Below the pieces are notes generated by a model, which was given only the letters and a program-made list of their open reading frames with translations, was not told the DNA's origin and searched no databases. This document shows, in pieces, positions 24,299 to 33,569 of a stretch of DNA of 44,874 nt. A program made the position numbers and the translations under genes. Every line of letters begins with the position of its first letter. Position 1 is the first letter of the stretch. Source of the DNA: Hyphomicrobiales bacterium (GTDB lineage: Bacteria; Pseudomonadota; Alphaproteobacteria; Rhizobiales; Methyloligellaceae); contig QIGN01000191.1 in NCBI GenBank assembly GCA_003228955.1, forward strand, positions 1 through 44,874, in the 5' to 3' direction.

Positions 24299-25437
24299 GA
24301 TATCGCCTCCGGTTTCGCAAAACTGGCAAAAGGCGGTGGCGTCAGGCCCTTGCTGGTGAGCGCCATGACCTTGAAAAGGCCGCCCATTTGCGCCGGGTCC
24401 GTTAGGCGCAGGGCCCCCGATGCGACCAGCTTGCGGTCATCGTCCGCCGCCGTTTCCATAAGCCGTGCGCAGCGCTCCTTGAGGCCAAGCGCGCCAAGAA
24501 ACTCCGCTTGCGGGATGGGGCCATGAACCTCCAGGCTGTTCCTGGCCGCAATATCGCCAAGGCGCCCGAAATCCACATGTGCGGTGAGGTCCGCTTCGCC
24601 GGGCGTGGCCAGCGGATCGGCAAACTTATGGGCCCTGACCGCCTGAAGCGTTTCGCCCGGCGCGCTGCTGGCGTGACCATAGTCGATAAACAAAGCCGCA
24701 ACGGGATGGATTCCGGCCCGCGCGGCAATAACCTCGACGAGTTCGTCCGCGCCGGGGCGCAATTCGCAAATGTCCCCGTCCGCCGCGCTGTCATGCAGGT
24801 CCCGTGGCAGGATATCCGGTGTCTGGAGGGCCTGAGAGGCTGTGCGGAAAGCCAGCGCGCCCGCCTGCGAAAGCGCGACGCAACGCTCGTACCACGCGCC
24901 CTCGCGCCGCACGAACTGGCGCACGGGCAGGGCGTCGAGAAACTCATTGGCGATGAATATGGCCGCCCCCCCGGGCACATCTCCGGCGCGGGAATGCCAA
25001 TGCGGTTTCCTGCCCGGCGCATCGAGATTGCGGGCCTGGGCCGCGCGTAAAACCGGGCTTGTCTCGACCAGATGTATGTGCGCCGCATTCAGAAAGTCCG
25101 GCACCACCTTTACGGCCCGCAGCGCGTCAGCCATCAATGTTCCGCGCCCGGGTCCAAGTTCTATGAGGTGCAGGGTCTCCGGTTTCCCCATATTGCGCCA
25201 TATGACAGCGCACCACAGCCCGATCAGTTCCCCGAATATCTGGCTGATCTCGGGCGCGGTGGTGAAATCGCCTTCGGCGCCAAGGGGGTCCCGGGTTGCG
25301 TAATACCCATGGTCGGGGTCACCCAGACAGACCTCCATATACCGGGCGAGGGTGATCGGCCCCTCGCGGGCAATGCGGCGCTTCAGTTTTGTCAGAAGCG
25401 CGTCAGGCCGGTCCGGGCTGGTCCGGGAGCGGGACAT
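24295..25437 (-). CDS. SAM-dependent methyltransferase, MidA/NDUFAF7 family
   Basis: A 380-residue class I methyltransferase of the COG1565 type. The SAM loop is E93LGPGRGT100; PITLARYMEVCLGDPDHGYYATRDPLGAEGDFTTAPEIS is the family's hallmark N-terminus, and IANEFLDALPVRQFV follows. The mitochondrial member NDUFAF7 dimethylates an arginine of a complex I subunit during assembly; a bacterial equivalent role is plausible in this respiring organism but not shown here. The gene lies 3 bases after lgt and overlaps pgeF by 4 bases. Confidence 0.93.
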   Translation of the reverse strand: MSRSRTSPDRPDALLTKLKRRIAREGPITLARYMEVCLGDPDHGYYATRDPLGAEGDFTTAPEISQIFGELIGLWCAVIWRNMGKPETLHLIELGPGRGTLMADALRAVKVVPDFLNAAHIHLVETSPVLRAAQARNLDAPGRKPHWHSRAGDVPGGAAIFIANEFLDALPVRQFVRREGAWYERCVALSQAGALAFRTASQALQTPDILPRDLHDSAADGDICELRPGADELVEVIAARAGIHPVAALFIDYGHASSAPGETLQAVRAHKFADPLATPGEADLTAHVDFGRLGDIAARNSLEVHGPIPQAEFLGALGLKERCARLMETAADDDRKLVASGALRLTDPAQMGGLFKVMALTSKGLTPPPFASFAKPEAIS

Positions 25438-25440
25438 ACC

Positions 25441-26259
25441 TCACGTGGCGGCCGGTTTGCGCGCGCGCCAGATGAAATATGCGCCGAGGGCGAGCATTGG
25501 AAGCGAATACACAATCCCCGGCGTCAGCCAGCCGGTGGAAAAAATATGTTCAGGATCATACATGCGGAAATTTTCCGCCGTGATCCGCGCCAGTGCATAT
25601 CCGCCAAAGAACACACCCGTGACATAGCCGGGCGTGGGAAGAACCTTTTTGACATGAGTGAAATATCGAATGACGAAGAACAGCAGCAACCCCTCAAGCG
25701 CGGCCTCATAGAGCTGGCTGGGGTGCCGGGGTTCCGGTCCGGCTCCGGGAAATACCATGGCCCATGGCACGTCGGTGACGCGCCCCCAGAGTTCGGCGTT
25801 TACAAAGTTCGCGAGGCGGCCGAAAAACAGCCCGAAGGTTGCCGCCGCGCAACTCACGTCGGCAAGCGAGAACATCGGAATTTTCCTGGCGCGCGCAAAC
25901 AAAAAAACCGCGATACACACACCGATAAGGCCGCCGTGAAACGACATGCCGCCGTTCCAGAGCTTGGGGATGTCGGCTGGATTGGCGAAAAAGTAAGCCG
26001 GTTCATAGAACAGCACATAGCCCATGCGCCCGCCCAGCACGACGCCGAGGGTGGCCCACAGCAGCAAATCGTCGGCGACTTCAGGGCCAGCGGGCGATTT
26101 GCCCGCCCACAGCGGCTGATTTGCAAACAGGGAGCGGGCATACAGCCAGCCGAACAGCAGGCCGAACATGTAGGCAAGGCCATACCATTGCACTTCAACG
26201 GGGCCGACTGCAAATGCGACCGGATCGATCACGGGAAATGGAATTGCTAATAGGGGCAT
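25441..26259 (-). CDS. lgt: Prolipoprotein diacylglyceryl transferase
   Basis: A 272-residue polytopic inner-membrane enzyme that adds diacylglycerol to the lipobox cysteine of prolipoproteins. The Lgt signature runs from G147 to R160 (GRLANFVNAELWGR), and H108 in GMSFHGGLIG corresponds to the essential histidine of the E. coli enzyme. RHPSQLYEA is also typical. I chose the ATG at 26259 because PFPVIDPVAFAVGPVEVQWYGLAY is the family start; the frame is open further upstream without homology. It heads lgt-methyltransferase-pgeF-lipoprotein and is divergent from ubiK. Confidence 0.96.
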   Translation of the reverse strand: MPLLAIPFPVIDPVAFAVGPVEVQWYGLAYMFGLLFGWLYARSLFANQPLWAGKSPAGPEVADDLLLWATLGVVLGGRMGYVLFYEPAYFFANPADIPKLWNGGMSFHGGLIGVCIAVFLFARARKIPMFSLADVSCAAATFGLFFGRLANFVNAELWGRVTDVPWAMVFPGAGPEPRHPSQLYEAALEGLLLFFVIRYFTHVKKVLPTPGYVTGVFFGGYALARITAENFRMYDPEHIFSTGWLTPGIVYSLPMLALGAYFIWRARKPAAT

Positions 26260-26528
26260 GGATTGTTCTTTCGTATCCGGCGAAGGCATTTGCTGGCGAG
26301 GTTGGTGGACCTTCCTTGAGGTCCGTGCCTGTGTCAAGCAACACAGATGTGATTGGGCAGAGCACGGTAAATACGGGGCGGGGTGTTGAGGCTCCACGGT
26401 ACGGGTTTGCATCTGACGGGTTCTGGCCAACGCCTTGATTGAAACGCCCCGCGCCCCCATAGTTGAAGCATGAGAATGGCGGTGAAACCGTCCCGCTGCA
26501 ACACAGGTGCAGGAGATCACCCCAGACA

Positions 26529-26861
26529 ATGCCCCAGACTACCAACCGCTTTTTCGATGAAATTGCCAAATTGATGACCGACGCCACCGGCGCGGCTCAG
26601 GGCGTGCGCGGCGAGATCGACAATCTGGTCCGCAGCCAGGCGGAACGGGTGCTGCGCGATCTGGACCTTGTGCAGCGTGAAGAGTTTGAGGCGATGAAGG
26701 CGATGGGGCAAAAAGCCCGCGAGGAAAACGCCAAACTTGAAAAGCGCATTGGCGAACTGGAGAGAGCACTTTCCCGCTTCGGTGAAGGCGGCGCGGACCC
26801 CTCCGCTGACACCGATCCTCCGGCCGGCCCCCAAACAGGCGCCGCCGCCACCGGCCAGTAG
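26529..26861 (+). CDS. ubiK: UbiK-family accessory factor (BMFP domain)
   Basis: A 110-residue small protein of the YqiC/UbiK type, which assists late steps of ubiquinone synthesis by the UbiJ-UbiK lipid-binding complex. RFFDEIAKLMTDATGAAQGVRGEIDNLVRSQAERVL is the conserved region, followed by a coiled coil (EEFEAMKAMGQKAREENAKLEKRIGELERAL) and a disordered acidic-Pro tail. The ATG at 26529 follows an AGGAG site. It is divergent from lgt, sharing a 269-base promoter region. Confidence 0.92.
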   Translation: MPQTTNRFFDEIAKLMTDATGAAQGVRGEIDNLVRSQAERVLRDLDLVQREEFEAMKAMGQKAREENAKLEKRIGELERALSRFGEGGADPSADTDPPAGPQTGAAATGQ

Positions 26862-27129
26862 CGCGCCCAAAGTAGAAGCAAATCGACTTATTGCCGCCGT
26901 TTACATGCCATTTTTCCCGTTCACACTGTTGCCCGCCACACCAAATCAGGAAATTGGCGTGGACAAGTATGCTTGGTGCCTTGCGACTCAATCAACCCTG
27001 GGGTTATGTCGCAGGGGTTGTGGTTTTCGAACCATGAACCGCAATATTTAGTGGGACTCCGGGGGCGTCGCGCTGCGTTCATGTTTGTGCGAATGGCCCG
27101 AAAACACCAGGCCGGAACAAGGGCACGCC

Positions 27130-27627
27130 ATGGCGTCGACGGAATTTAACACGGAACGCATACACCATCCGGTCGATCTGGTCGAGAATATCGCGACCAT
27201 GCATGACTGGGCATTCGAGCGCAGCGCCGAGGATGAACTGTCACTCTGCGTGGCGGGCACCTGGAGCGACTATCAGATTTCCCTCAACTGGCGGAGCGAT
27301 CTTGAGGCGCTGCATCTGGCGTGCGCGGTCGATATGAAAGTCTCCGACAGCCGCCTCTCCGAGGTTTACCGGCTGATGGCCACGATCAACGAGCAACTCT
27401 GGATTGGCCATTTCGATCTGTGGCGCAGCGAAAACCTGCTGCTGTTCCGCCACGGCCTGATGCTCAATGGCGCGGACCCGACCGTGGCGCAATGCGAGGC
27501 GCTGCTGCATAGCGCGCTCGAAGCGTGCGAGCGTTACTTTCAGGCCTTCCAGTTCGTAATCTGGGCCGGGAAATCAGCCGAGGAGGCCCTGACGAACACG
27601 ATGTTCGAAACCGAAGGGCAGGCATGA
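27130..27627 (+). CDS. YbjN domain-containing protein
   Basis: A 165-residue YbjN-type protein with a type III secretion chaperone-like fold. RIHHPVDLVENIATMHDWAFERSAEDELSLCVAGTWSDYQISLNW and the VYRLMATINEQLWIGHFDLWRSENLLLFRHGLML core are typical of alphaproteobacterial members. AAGGGCA precedes the chosen ATG at 27130. It overlaps proC by 4 bases (ATGA), an arrangement I recall from other Alphaproteobacteria. The molecular function is not known; E. coli YbjN affects motility and stress traits. The 268-base stretch before it shows no feature I can name. Confidence 0.9.
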   Translation: MASTEFNTERIHHPVDLVENIATMHDWAFERSAEDELSLCVAGTWSDYQISLNWRSDLEALHLACAVDMKVSDSRLSEVYRLMATINEQLWIGHFDLWRSENLLLFRHGLMLNGADPTVAQCEALLHSALEACERYFQAFQFVIWAGKSAEEALTNTMFETEGQA

Positions 27628-28448
27628 CGCTGGAAATTGGCGGTGCGCTCATTCTCATAGGCGCCGGCAATATGGGCAGCGCACTTCTGGCCGGGTGGCT
27701 TGAGCGGGGTATGGACCCGGAAACCATATTCGTGCAGGACCCCGGCCCTTCCGATGAATTTATCTCTTTTGCGCAACGCAGGCATTTTAAGCTGGGCGCG
27801 GATGCCAGCGCTTTGCCGCATGGCCCCGCCGTCATGGTGCTTGCAGTCAAGCCGCAGATCATGGACGACGTGCTTCCCCGCCTGAAGCCGCTCATTGGGG
27901 AGAGTACCGTGGTGCTCTCGATTGCCGCCGGGCGGATGCTCGCGGGCATGGAGCGTCATCTGGGCGGCGGCGTCGCGATTGTACGCGCCATGCCCAATAC
28001 GCCGGCGTCCATCGGGCGCGGCATAACGGTGGCTTGCGCCAATGCCGGCGTAACCCCCGCCCAGAAGTCAAAATGCGATGACCTGTTGCAGGCCGCGGGC
28101 AGCGTGGCGTGGACAAATGAGGAAGCCGCGCTCGATCCCGTCACGGCAGTCTCGGGCAGCGGACCGGCCTATGTGTTTCTGCTGGCGGAGTGCCTGGAGG
28201 AAGCCGGCGTCGAAGCGGGGCTCGACAGGGATATGGCGCGCCGCCTTGCCCGCGAGACGGTGAGCGGGGCGGGTGAGTTGCTGCGCCAGTCCGATGAACC
28301 GGCGGAGAAGTTGCGCGAGAATGTCACCTCTCCGGGGGGCACAACGGCTGCCGCGCTGGAAATCCTTATGAGCGAAAAGGGTTTGCAGACCCTCATGACC
28401 CGAGCCGTGAAAGCCGCCACAAAACGCTCGCGGGAGTTGTCCTCGTGA
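27624..28448 (+). CDS. proC: Pyrroline-5-carboxylate reductase
   Basis: A 274-residue P5C reductase that makes proline with NAD(P)H. The dinucleotide loop is G13AGNMG18, MPNTP is at 123-127, and the C-terminal signature LDPVTAVSGSGPAYVFLLAECLEEAGVEAGL with LRENVTSPGGTTAAALE is complete. The ATG at 27624 overlaps the YbjN stop, indicating coupled translation. It is the last gene of the pair; no T-rich terminator is evident after it. Confidence 0.97.
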   Translation: MTLEIGGALILIGAGNMGSALLAGWLERGMDPETIFVQDPGPSDEFISFAQRRHFKLGADASALPHGPAVMVLAVKPQIMDDVLPRLKPLIGESTVVLSIAAGRMLAGMERHLGGGVAIVRAMPNTPASIGRGITVACANAGVTPAQKSKCDDLLQAAGSVAWTNEEAALDPVTAVSGSGPAYVFLLAECLEEAGVEAGLDRDMARRLARETVSGAGELLRQSDEPAEKLRENVTSPGGTTAAALEILMSEKGLQTLMTRAVKAATKRSRELSS

Positions 28449-28612
28449 TATCGAGCCGTCCTCGGAATTGACTTCAATTGTTCCGGTGGATTTTTCGACC
28501 GGCGTGAGTTGCGCCGTTTGTTTTTTTGCGGCGTCGATACGCCCGCGAGCTTTCGTCCCAGGGGTCAGACCTGAGATCAATGACCAAGGATCGAGAAAAA
28601 CCGGAGGAAGGG

Positions 28613-28646
28613 CTGCGCGTAACGGGCGGGAGCCCGCCACGCGCAG
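28613..28646 (-). terminator. GC-rich stem-loop after the L,D-transpeptidase gene
   Basis: Outer arms CTGCGCGT (28613-28620) and ACGCGCAG (28639-28646) enclose an inner GGCGGG-AG-CCCGCC stem, with a small 4-base bulge. It lies 13 bases beyond the stop of the minus-strand transpeptidase gene. Without a T-run it may act as a transcript-stabilising hairpin or weak terminator. Confidence 0.55.
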
Positions 28647-28658
28647 TAAAGCATCAAG

Positions 28659-29321
28659 CTAGTTGTTGGCGGTAAAGACGTCCTGGCCGAAGCCATTGTC
28701 GTTCAAGGCCGAGGCAATCGACGCTGTCACGAATTTCTTCCCGGTCACGACGACCTTCGTTCCGACTTTAGTGCGGTCATACAGGTCGATAACATCCTCA
28801 TTATACATGCGGATGCAGCCGCGAGAGACGGACTTCCCGATCAGCTCGGGCGCATCGGTGCCGTGTATCCGGTAGAGCGTGCTGCCGAGATACAGTGCGC
28901 GGACGCCGAGCGGATTTTTCGGATCACCGCCCTTTACATAGGGGGGGAGTTCGGGATTTTCCCGGCGCATTGATGCGGTCGGCGTCCAGCGCGGGTTCAC
29001 CTTCTTGCGGCTTACCGGCTCAACGCCCGACCAGAACGCTTTCCCGGTCGGAATTGCGATCGGATAAGAGATCGCCTTACCCCCGGCCTGTATCTTGTAG
29101 AGGCGCGCGTCGCCGATGCTGACAATTATCGTACCGACGCGATACGGCACTTTCATATCCACGGTCATGCGGGCGAGGGGTCTGTCGCCTCCGCCAAGCC
29201 CGCCCAAAAGGTTGCTAAAAAAGCCCTGGGCGCTGGCGCCGCCTGCAAGCGTGGTCATTCCAATTACAGCCGCGAGAGTGCCAACGACCATTTGTCTGCG
29301 GAGTTTGTTTGTCGGTTTCAT
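28659..29321 (-). CDS. L,D-transpeptidase (YkuD domain)
   Basis: A 220-residue exported YkuD-domain enzyme that forms 3-3 cross-links in peptidoglycan or attaches proteins to it. The catalytic motif is H153-GTDAPELIGKSVSRG-C169-IRM, fully conserved. A Sec signal is present (VVGTLAAVIGMTTLAGGASAQ), then a Gly-rich linker FFSNLLGGLGGGDRP. I chose the ATG at 29321 with AAGGAAC upstream; six codons earlier is also possible. It is alone on its strand with proC converging. The lineage is known for having several such enzymes, so its particular substrate is unknown. Confidence 0.95.
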   Translation of the reverse strand: MKPTNKLRRQMVVGTLAAVIGMTTLAGGASAQGFFSNLLGGLGGGDRPLARMTVDMKVPYRVGTIIVSIGDARLYKIQAGGKAISYPIAIPTGKAFWSGVEPVSRKKVNPRWTPTASMRRENPELPPYVKGGDPKNPLGVRALYLGSTLYRIHGTDAPELIGKSVSRGCIRMYNEDVIDLYDRTKVGTKVVVTGKKFVTASIASALNDNGFGQDVFTANN

Positions 29322-29463
29322 CACATTAGTTCCTTGCATTTCCCGTTTGCCGGGTATGCCCTTCTGCCGAAGGGCGGGGGTTCGGTGCGCGAAAGACGAT
29401 CAATGCGTCCTGTGCGCCGGACTGGTGTGTCTTCGGGGTGCCGTTATCGGCTTGAATCTGGCG

Positions 29464-29922
29464 TCAGATGCGCAGCCGGTTGGTGCGGGCATATATGCCG
29501 GTGCCAACGATGCTGGCCTGAGATAATGAACCATACACCGTGTTCGGCTGCGCGGCTTCGCGCCCGGCGGCAAACGACGCCGGAATATCGCGGAAAGGGA
29601 AATCGTCGGTTTTCTGCCTTGGACCGGGGGCCTTGGCCCGGACGCGGCTCACAATTGTCATGACAAATGATGTGCCGCAAGCCAGGCACAATTCATGGGT
29701 CCGCTGAGTCACATGCACACAGACGGGTTTATCCGGCCCGCTGCTCGGGATCGAGGTGCGCGCCGGCATGGCGGTATTGAAACTTCCGGCCGGTGACGTG
29801 ATCAGCTTACTTGTGGCCGCATTGGCCGGCCCAGCGGACAGGAATCCCGCGCCAAGCAGCGCAAACAGTCCGAAAATTAGATGGAAGGTTGCCCGCGCCA
29901 AGATTTCGCCCCCGACTCTCAT
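29464..29922 (-). CDS. Hypothetical exported protein (152 aa)
   Basis: The frame encodes 152 residues with a plausible signal peptide (FHLIFGLFALLGAGFLSAGPANAA). The mature part has one CxxC (HELCLACGTSF) and is otherwise Ser/Thr/Pro/Arg-rich with no domain I recognise. No strong ribosome site is visible ahead of the ATG, and the gene is isolated between an L,D-transpeptidase gene on the same strand and csaA on the other. It may be a real lineage-specific secreted protein or a spurious frame. Confidence 0.45.
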   Translation of the reverse strand: MRVGGEILARATFHLIFGLFALLGAGFLSAGPANAATSKLITSPAGSFNTAMPARTSIPSSGPDKPVCVHVTQRTHELCLACGTSFVMTIVSRVRAKAPGPRQKTDDFPFRDIPASFAAGREAAQPNTVYGSLSQASIVGTGIYARTNRLRI

Positions 29923-30055
29923 AGTGACTCAACTTTACAAGGACAGCTTCGGCTGGCGAAGCTAATATACGCCTAACGCTGGTCACAATTACTTGAATTG
30001 CGGCCCAATGCATGGCCTGCGGGACATGGGAAGAATACTGCGCCGGAGAACGAAA

Positions 30056-30412
30056 GTGTCCGAACCCTCTGCTTCGCCGGTTATCGCCTTCGATGATTTT
30101 CTCAAAGTAGACATACGCGTGGGGACCGTGACCCGCGCGGAGCCTTTTGCGCAAGCCCGCAAACCGGCTATCAGACTGTGGATCGATTTCGGTCCGGAAA
30201 TCGGGGTTAAAAAAAGCTCGGCCCGGATCACGGTGCATTACACGCCCGGCGAACTGGTCGGCCGGCAGGTGGCGGCGGTCGTCAACTTTCCGGCGCGCCA
30301 GATCGGGCCCGTGATGTCGCAGGTTCTGACCCTCGGCTTTCCCGATGAAAATGGCGAAGTGGTGCTGGTTGCGCCCGACCTCAAACTGCCCGACGGGGGC
30401 CGGCTGTTCTGA
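30056..30412 (+). CDS. csaA: CsaA-like tRNA-binding domain protein
   Basis: A 118-residue EMAP-II/OB-fold tRNA-binding protein like the secretion chaperone CsaA. FDDFLKVDIRVGTVTRAEPFAQARKPAIRLWIDFGPEIGVKKSSARIT and NFPARQIGPVMSQVLTLGF are diagnostic. I chose the GTG at 30056 (preceded by CCGGAGAAC) because CsaA proteins are about 110 residues; a TTG at 29993 would add 21 unrelated residues. Its stop overlaps the start of the next gene by 1 base (TGATG), so it heads a three-gene operon. Whether it works as a chaperone or an RNA-binding factor here is unknown. Confidence 0.92.
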   Translation: MSEPSASPVIAFDDFLKVDIRVGTVTRAEPFAQARKPAIRLWIDFGPEIGVKKSSARITVHYTPGELVGRQVAAVVNFPARQIGPVMSQVLTLGFPDENGEVVLVAPDLKLPDGGRLF

Positions 30413-31392
30413 TGGAGGTCGTACTTACCGGAGGGGCCGGGTTTCTCGGGCGAAAACTGAGCGAAGCGCTGCTAGCCGGAGGCACGCTTGCGGGGCCTGG
30501 AGGAGATGGCCAGCCGATAACGCGGATTGTCTGTATCGATCAGGTCAAGCCGGCGCACCCGCTTGAGGGCGTCAACTATGTGTGCGGCGACATATGCGAT
30601 GGGAGTGTTCTGGAGCAGGCTATCGGCGATGATACCGCAAGCGTGTTTCATCTGGCGGCCGTCGTTTCGGGGCAGGCGGAAGCCGATTTCGACCTGGGTA
30701 TGCGCGTCAATCTTGACGCCACGCGCGCGTTGCTGGAGCGGTGCCGGAGATTGCCAAACCCGCCGCGTTTCATATTTGCAAGCTCGGTTGCGGCATTCGG
30801 CGTCGCGCCGCCGGTGGTCGATGACGATACGCCAGTGCGGCCGCTGAATTCCTACGGTGCGGCGAAGGTAATCGGCGAATACCTGGTGGGGGAGTATGCC
30901 CGGCGCGGCTGGATTGACGGGCGCTGCTTCCGTCTGCCCACCATCGTCATCCGCCCCGGCGCGCCGAACAGGGCCGCCTCTTCATTTGCAAGTTCGATTT
31001 TGCGTGAGCCGCTAAGGGGCAAGAAGGCGGTTTGCCCGGTTGGCAAGGACCTGCCCATTTGGATTCAATCGCCCCGCACTGTGATCGCCAATCTGATCCT
31101 GGGGCATGATCTGCCGCCGGAGGCCTGGGAGGAGGGCCTGCGCGTGCTCAATCTGCCGGGTCTCACGGTCACGGTCTCGCAGATGGTGGCGGGTCTTGAA
31201 CGGGCAGGTGGCGACAGCGGCCTGATTTCCTGGGTGCCCGATGCGGCGATAGAAGCCATCGTCGGCGCGTGGCCGCGCGGCATGAAAACCCCGCGTGCGG
31301 ACAAGCTCGGATTTCAGCCGGATACGGGTATAGATGCAATCATCGGCGTCTTTCAGGAAGATGAAACAGGCCTGGGGGGAGGGCAGCAATGA
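30412..31392 (+). CDS. denD: NAD-dependent epimerase/dehydratase family, D-erythronate dehydrogenase-like
   Basis: A 326-residue extended short-chain dehydrogenase. TGGAGFLG (6-13) is the nucleotide motif; S124/S125 (FASSVAAFG) and Y148-x-x-x-K152 (SYGAAK) form the catalytic set. [38 protein letters not shown] closely matches D-erythronate 2-dehydrogenase (DenD), an enzyme of C4 sugar-acid catabolism. The usual partners OtnK and OtnC/OtnI are not present; instead it is coupled to csaA upstream and an SDR downstream by 1- and 4-base overlaps. The assignment to DenD is by recognition of sequence, not context. Confidence 0.82.
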   Translation: MEVVLTGGAGFLGRKLSEALLAGGTLAGPGGDGQPITRIVCIDQVKPAHPLEGVNYVCGDICDGSVLEQAIGDDTASVFHLAAVVSGQAEADFDLGMRVNLDATRALLERCRRLPNPPRFIFASSVAAFGVAPPVVDDDTPVRPLNSYGAAKVIGEYLVGEYARRGWIDGRCFRLPTIVIRPGAPNRAASSFASSILREPLRGKKAVCPVGKDLPIWIQSPRTVIANLILGHDLPPEAWEEGLRVLNLPGLTVTVSQMVAGLERAGGDSGLISWVPDAAIEAIVGAWPRGMKTPRADKLGFQPDTGIDAIIGVFQEDETGLGGGQQ

Positions 31393-32144
31393 GGAAAGGA
31401 AAAGTCGCTCTGGTGACGGGCGCGGGCAGCGGGATAGGACGTGCGACCGCACTCCTGCTGCAAGAACACGGCTATGCGGTTGTGCTGACCGGGCGCCGGC
31501 TTGAGGCGCTGGAGGAAACGGCCGGAATGGCGGCGGAGGGCGGGGGCAAGGTGCTCTCTATTTCCATGGACGTCGCCGATCCGGATTCGGTTGCCGCCGC
31601 ATTCAGGAAAACAAGAGACGACTTCGGCCGCCTCGATTTACTGTTCAACAATGCCGGCACCAGCGCCCCCGGCGTGCCAATGGAGGAGTTGACGCCGGAA
31701 CAGTGGCAGGGCGTGGTCAATGTCAATCTCAGCGGTGCCTTCTACTGCGCCCAGCAAGCGATTTTGATCATGAAGGGGCAAAATCCCCAAGGCGGGCGGA
31801 TCATCAATAACGGGTCCATCTCGGCGCACGCGCCGCGGCCCCATTCAGCCCCCTATACCGCCACCAAGCACGCCATCACCGGGCTCACCAAATCGATTTC
31901 CCTGGACGGGCGCGCACACAATATCGCCTGCGGCCAGATTGATATCGGCAATGCCCTGACGGGCCGGACGGAACGGATGGAAAAAGGCGTGCCCCAGGCC
32001 GATGGCGGCGTGAAGCCCGAACCGCTCATGACCATTGACCAGGTCGCGCGCGCGGTCCTCTACATGGACTCCCTGCCGCTGGAAACAAATGTGCAGTTCA
32101 TGACCATCATGGCGACGAAGATGCCGTTTGTCGGGCGGGGGTAG
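31389..32144 (+). CDS. SDR family oxidoreductase
   Basis: A 251-residue classical short-chain dehydrogenase. TGAGSGIG (10-17) binds the cofactor, NNAG is at 87-90, and S143, Y156 and K160 (NNGSISA, YTATK) are the catalytic residues. ATGA overlap with the denD-like gene implies translational coupling. The substrate is unknown; [10 protein letters not shown] after the second strand suggests NADP preference. It would act in the same route as the denD-like enzyme, by proximity only. Confidence 0.92.
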   Translation: MRKGKVALVTGAGSGIGRATALLLQEHGYAVVLTGRRLEALEETAGMAAEGGGKVLSISMDVADPDSVAAAFRKTRDDFGRLDLLFNNAGTSAPGVPMEELTPEQWQGVVNVNLSGAFYCAQQAILIMKGQNPQGGRIINNGSISAHAPRPHSAPYTATKHAITGLTKSISLDGRAHNIACGQIDIGNALTGRTERMEKGVPQADGGVKPEPLMTIDQVARAVLYMDSLPLETNVQFMTIMATKMPFVGRG

Positions 32145-32168
32145 GGGAAAGCCGGCAGGGTTCGTATT

Positions 32169-33569
32169 TTACACCGGCACGCGGATGATCGCCTGAAGGC
32201 CGCCCATCTTGCTTTCCTTGAGGGTAATGTCGCCGCCGTGGCTGCGCACAATGTCGCGGGCGATGGAGAGGCCGAGCCCGGTATTGGCGCCGGTGTCCTG
32301 GCCGCGCGCATCGTCGAGCCTGTAGAAGGGGCGGAAGACGTCCTCGCGTTCGGCCTCGGGGATGCCCGGTCCGTCATCGTCGATACGCAGCGTGAGCCAG
32401 TTCTTGGTCTTGGCGACGCGGATCGCGACATTTTGAGAAAAGCGCACCGCGTTGGAGACCACATTGGTCACCGCGCGCTTGAAGGCATGCTGGCGCAGCG
32501 GCACGATGATGGCGTCTCCCGGCAGCTTCAGCGTAATCACGGTATTGTCCCGGCCCGTCTGTTTGCGGATTTCCTGGAGCAGGTGGCGGATATTGACCTG
32601 ACTGCTTTTTTCGCTCGAATCGCCCTTGGCGAAGGCCATGTAATCTTCAAGCATGGCCTGCATTTCATCGACGTCGGCAAGCATTTCCTTTGCTTCGGCG
32701 GAGTCGCCAACGATTGCCAGCTGTAATTTGAACCGGGTCAGGACCGTTCGCAGGTCATGACTGACGCCGGCAAGCATGGTCGTGCGCTGTTCCATCTGGC
32801 GCTCGATCCGGTTGCGCATTTCCATGAAGGAAACCGCGGCCTGACGCACCTCGCGCGCGCCGCGCGGCCGGAAATCCGCGGGCGCGGGGCGTCCCTTGCC
32901 GAATTGTTCGGCGGCCTGGGAGAGCCGCAATATCGGCTTGATCTGATTGCGCATGAACAAAATAGCGACGGTAATCAGCACCAGCGACGTCCCGACCATC
33001 CACAACAGGAAGATATATGAGTTGGACGCATAGGTCTGACTGCGGCGCGCGATCACCCGGAGTATCACCTTATCCAGCTTGATGCGTATTTCCACCAGGC
33101 GCGAGCGCCCGACGGTATCGATCCAGAAGGGTTTTCCGATCTGTTTCCTGATTTTGTCGCTCAAGGTGCGGTCCAGCAGGTCGAAGAATGGTTTGGGGCG
33201 CACCGGAGGCAGGTCCTGTTCCGGCAAAATCTGGACGTTGAGGTTCAGATCATTCCCGGCCATCTTGATCAGTTTCTTGTTATTGTCGCCCTGGGGGTAG
33301 GCTTCATAGACCGAAATCAGGAACGCGATATCCCGGGTCGTGGCGTCGGACAGGCGGCGGGTGACGGTTTGCCAGTGCCGCTCCATGAAAACAAAGGCGA
33401 CGACGGACTGCAGCAGGACCATCGGGGCGATGATTATGAATAGCGCCCGGGCATAGAGACTCTTCGGCAAAATGCCGGCAAGAAGCGATTTGAGGCGCCT
33501 CGGGAACGGCTTCCATTTGGGCAGCCGCCACTTCGAACGGCGCAGACGTCGATTTAAGAGTGCAACCAT
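32169..33569 (-). CDS. Membrane sensor histidine kinase (EnvZ-like)
   Basis: A 466-residue kinase with two membrane spans (about 41-62 and 185-206) bounding a periplasmic sensor of about 120 residues, then a HAMP linker. H271 in the H-box (AGVSHDLRT) is the phosphorylated residue; the N-box NVVSNAVRFS, DDGPGIPEAE and TGLGLSIARDIVRSHGG ATP-lid motifs are complete. The order and overlap (1 base with the regulator gene upstream) fit an OmpR/EnvZ-type pair. The stimulus is not known. Confidence 0.94.
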   Translation of the reverse strand: MVALLNRRLRRSKWRLPKWKPFPRRLKSLLAGILPKSLYARALFIIIAPMVLLQSVVAFVFMERHWQTVTRRLSDATTRDIAFLISVYEAYPQGDNNKKLIKMAGNDLNLNVQILPEQDLPPVRPKPFFDLLDRTLSDKIRKQIGKPFWIDTVGRSRLVEIRIKLDKVILRVIARRSQTYASNSYIFLLWMVGTSLVLITVAILFMRNQIKPILRLSQAAEQFGKGRPAPADFRPRGAREVRQAAVSFMEMRNRIERQMEQRTTMLAGVSHDLRTVLTRFKLQLAIVGDSAEAKEMLADVDEMQAMLEDYMAFAKGDSSEKSSQVNIRHLLQEIRKQTGRDNTVITLKLPGDAIIVPLRQHAFKRAVTNVVSNAVRFSQNVAIRVAKTKNWLTLRIDDDGPGIPEAEREDVFRPFYRLDDARGQDTGANTGLGLSIARDIVRSHGGDITLKESKMGGLQAIIRVPV

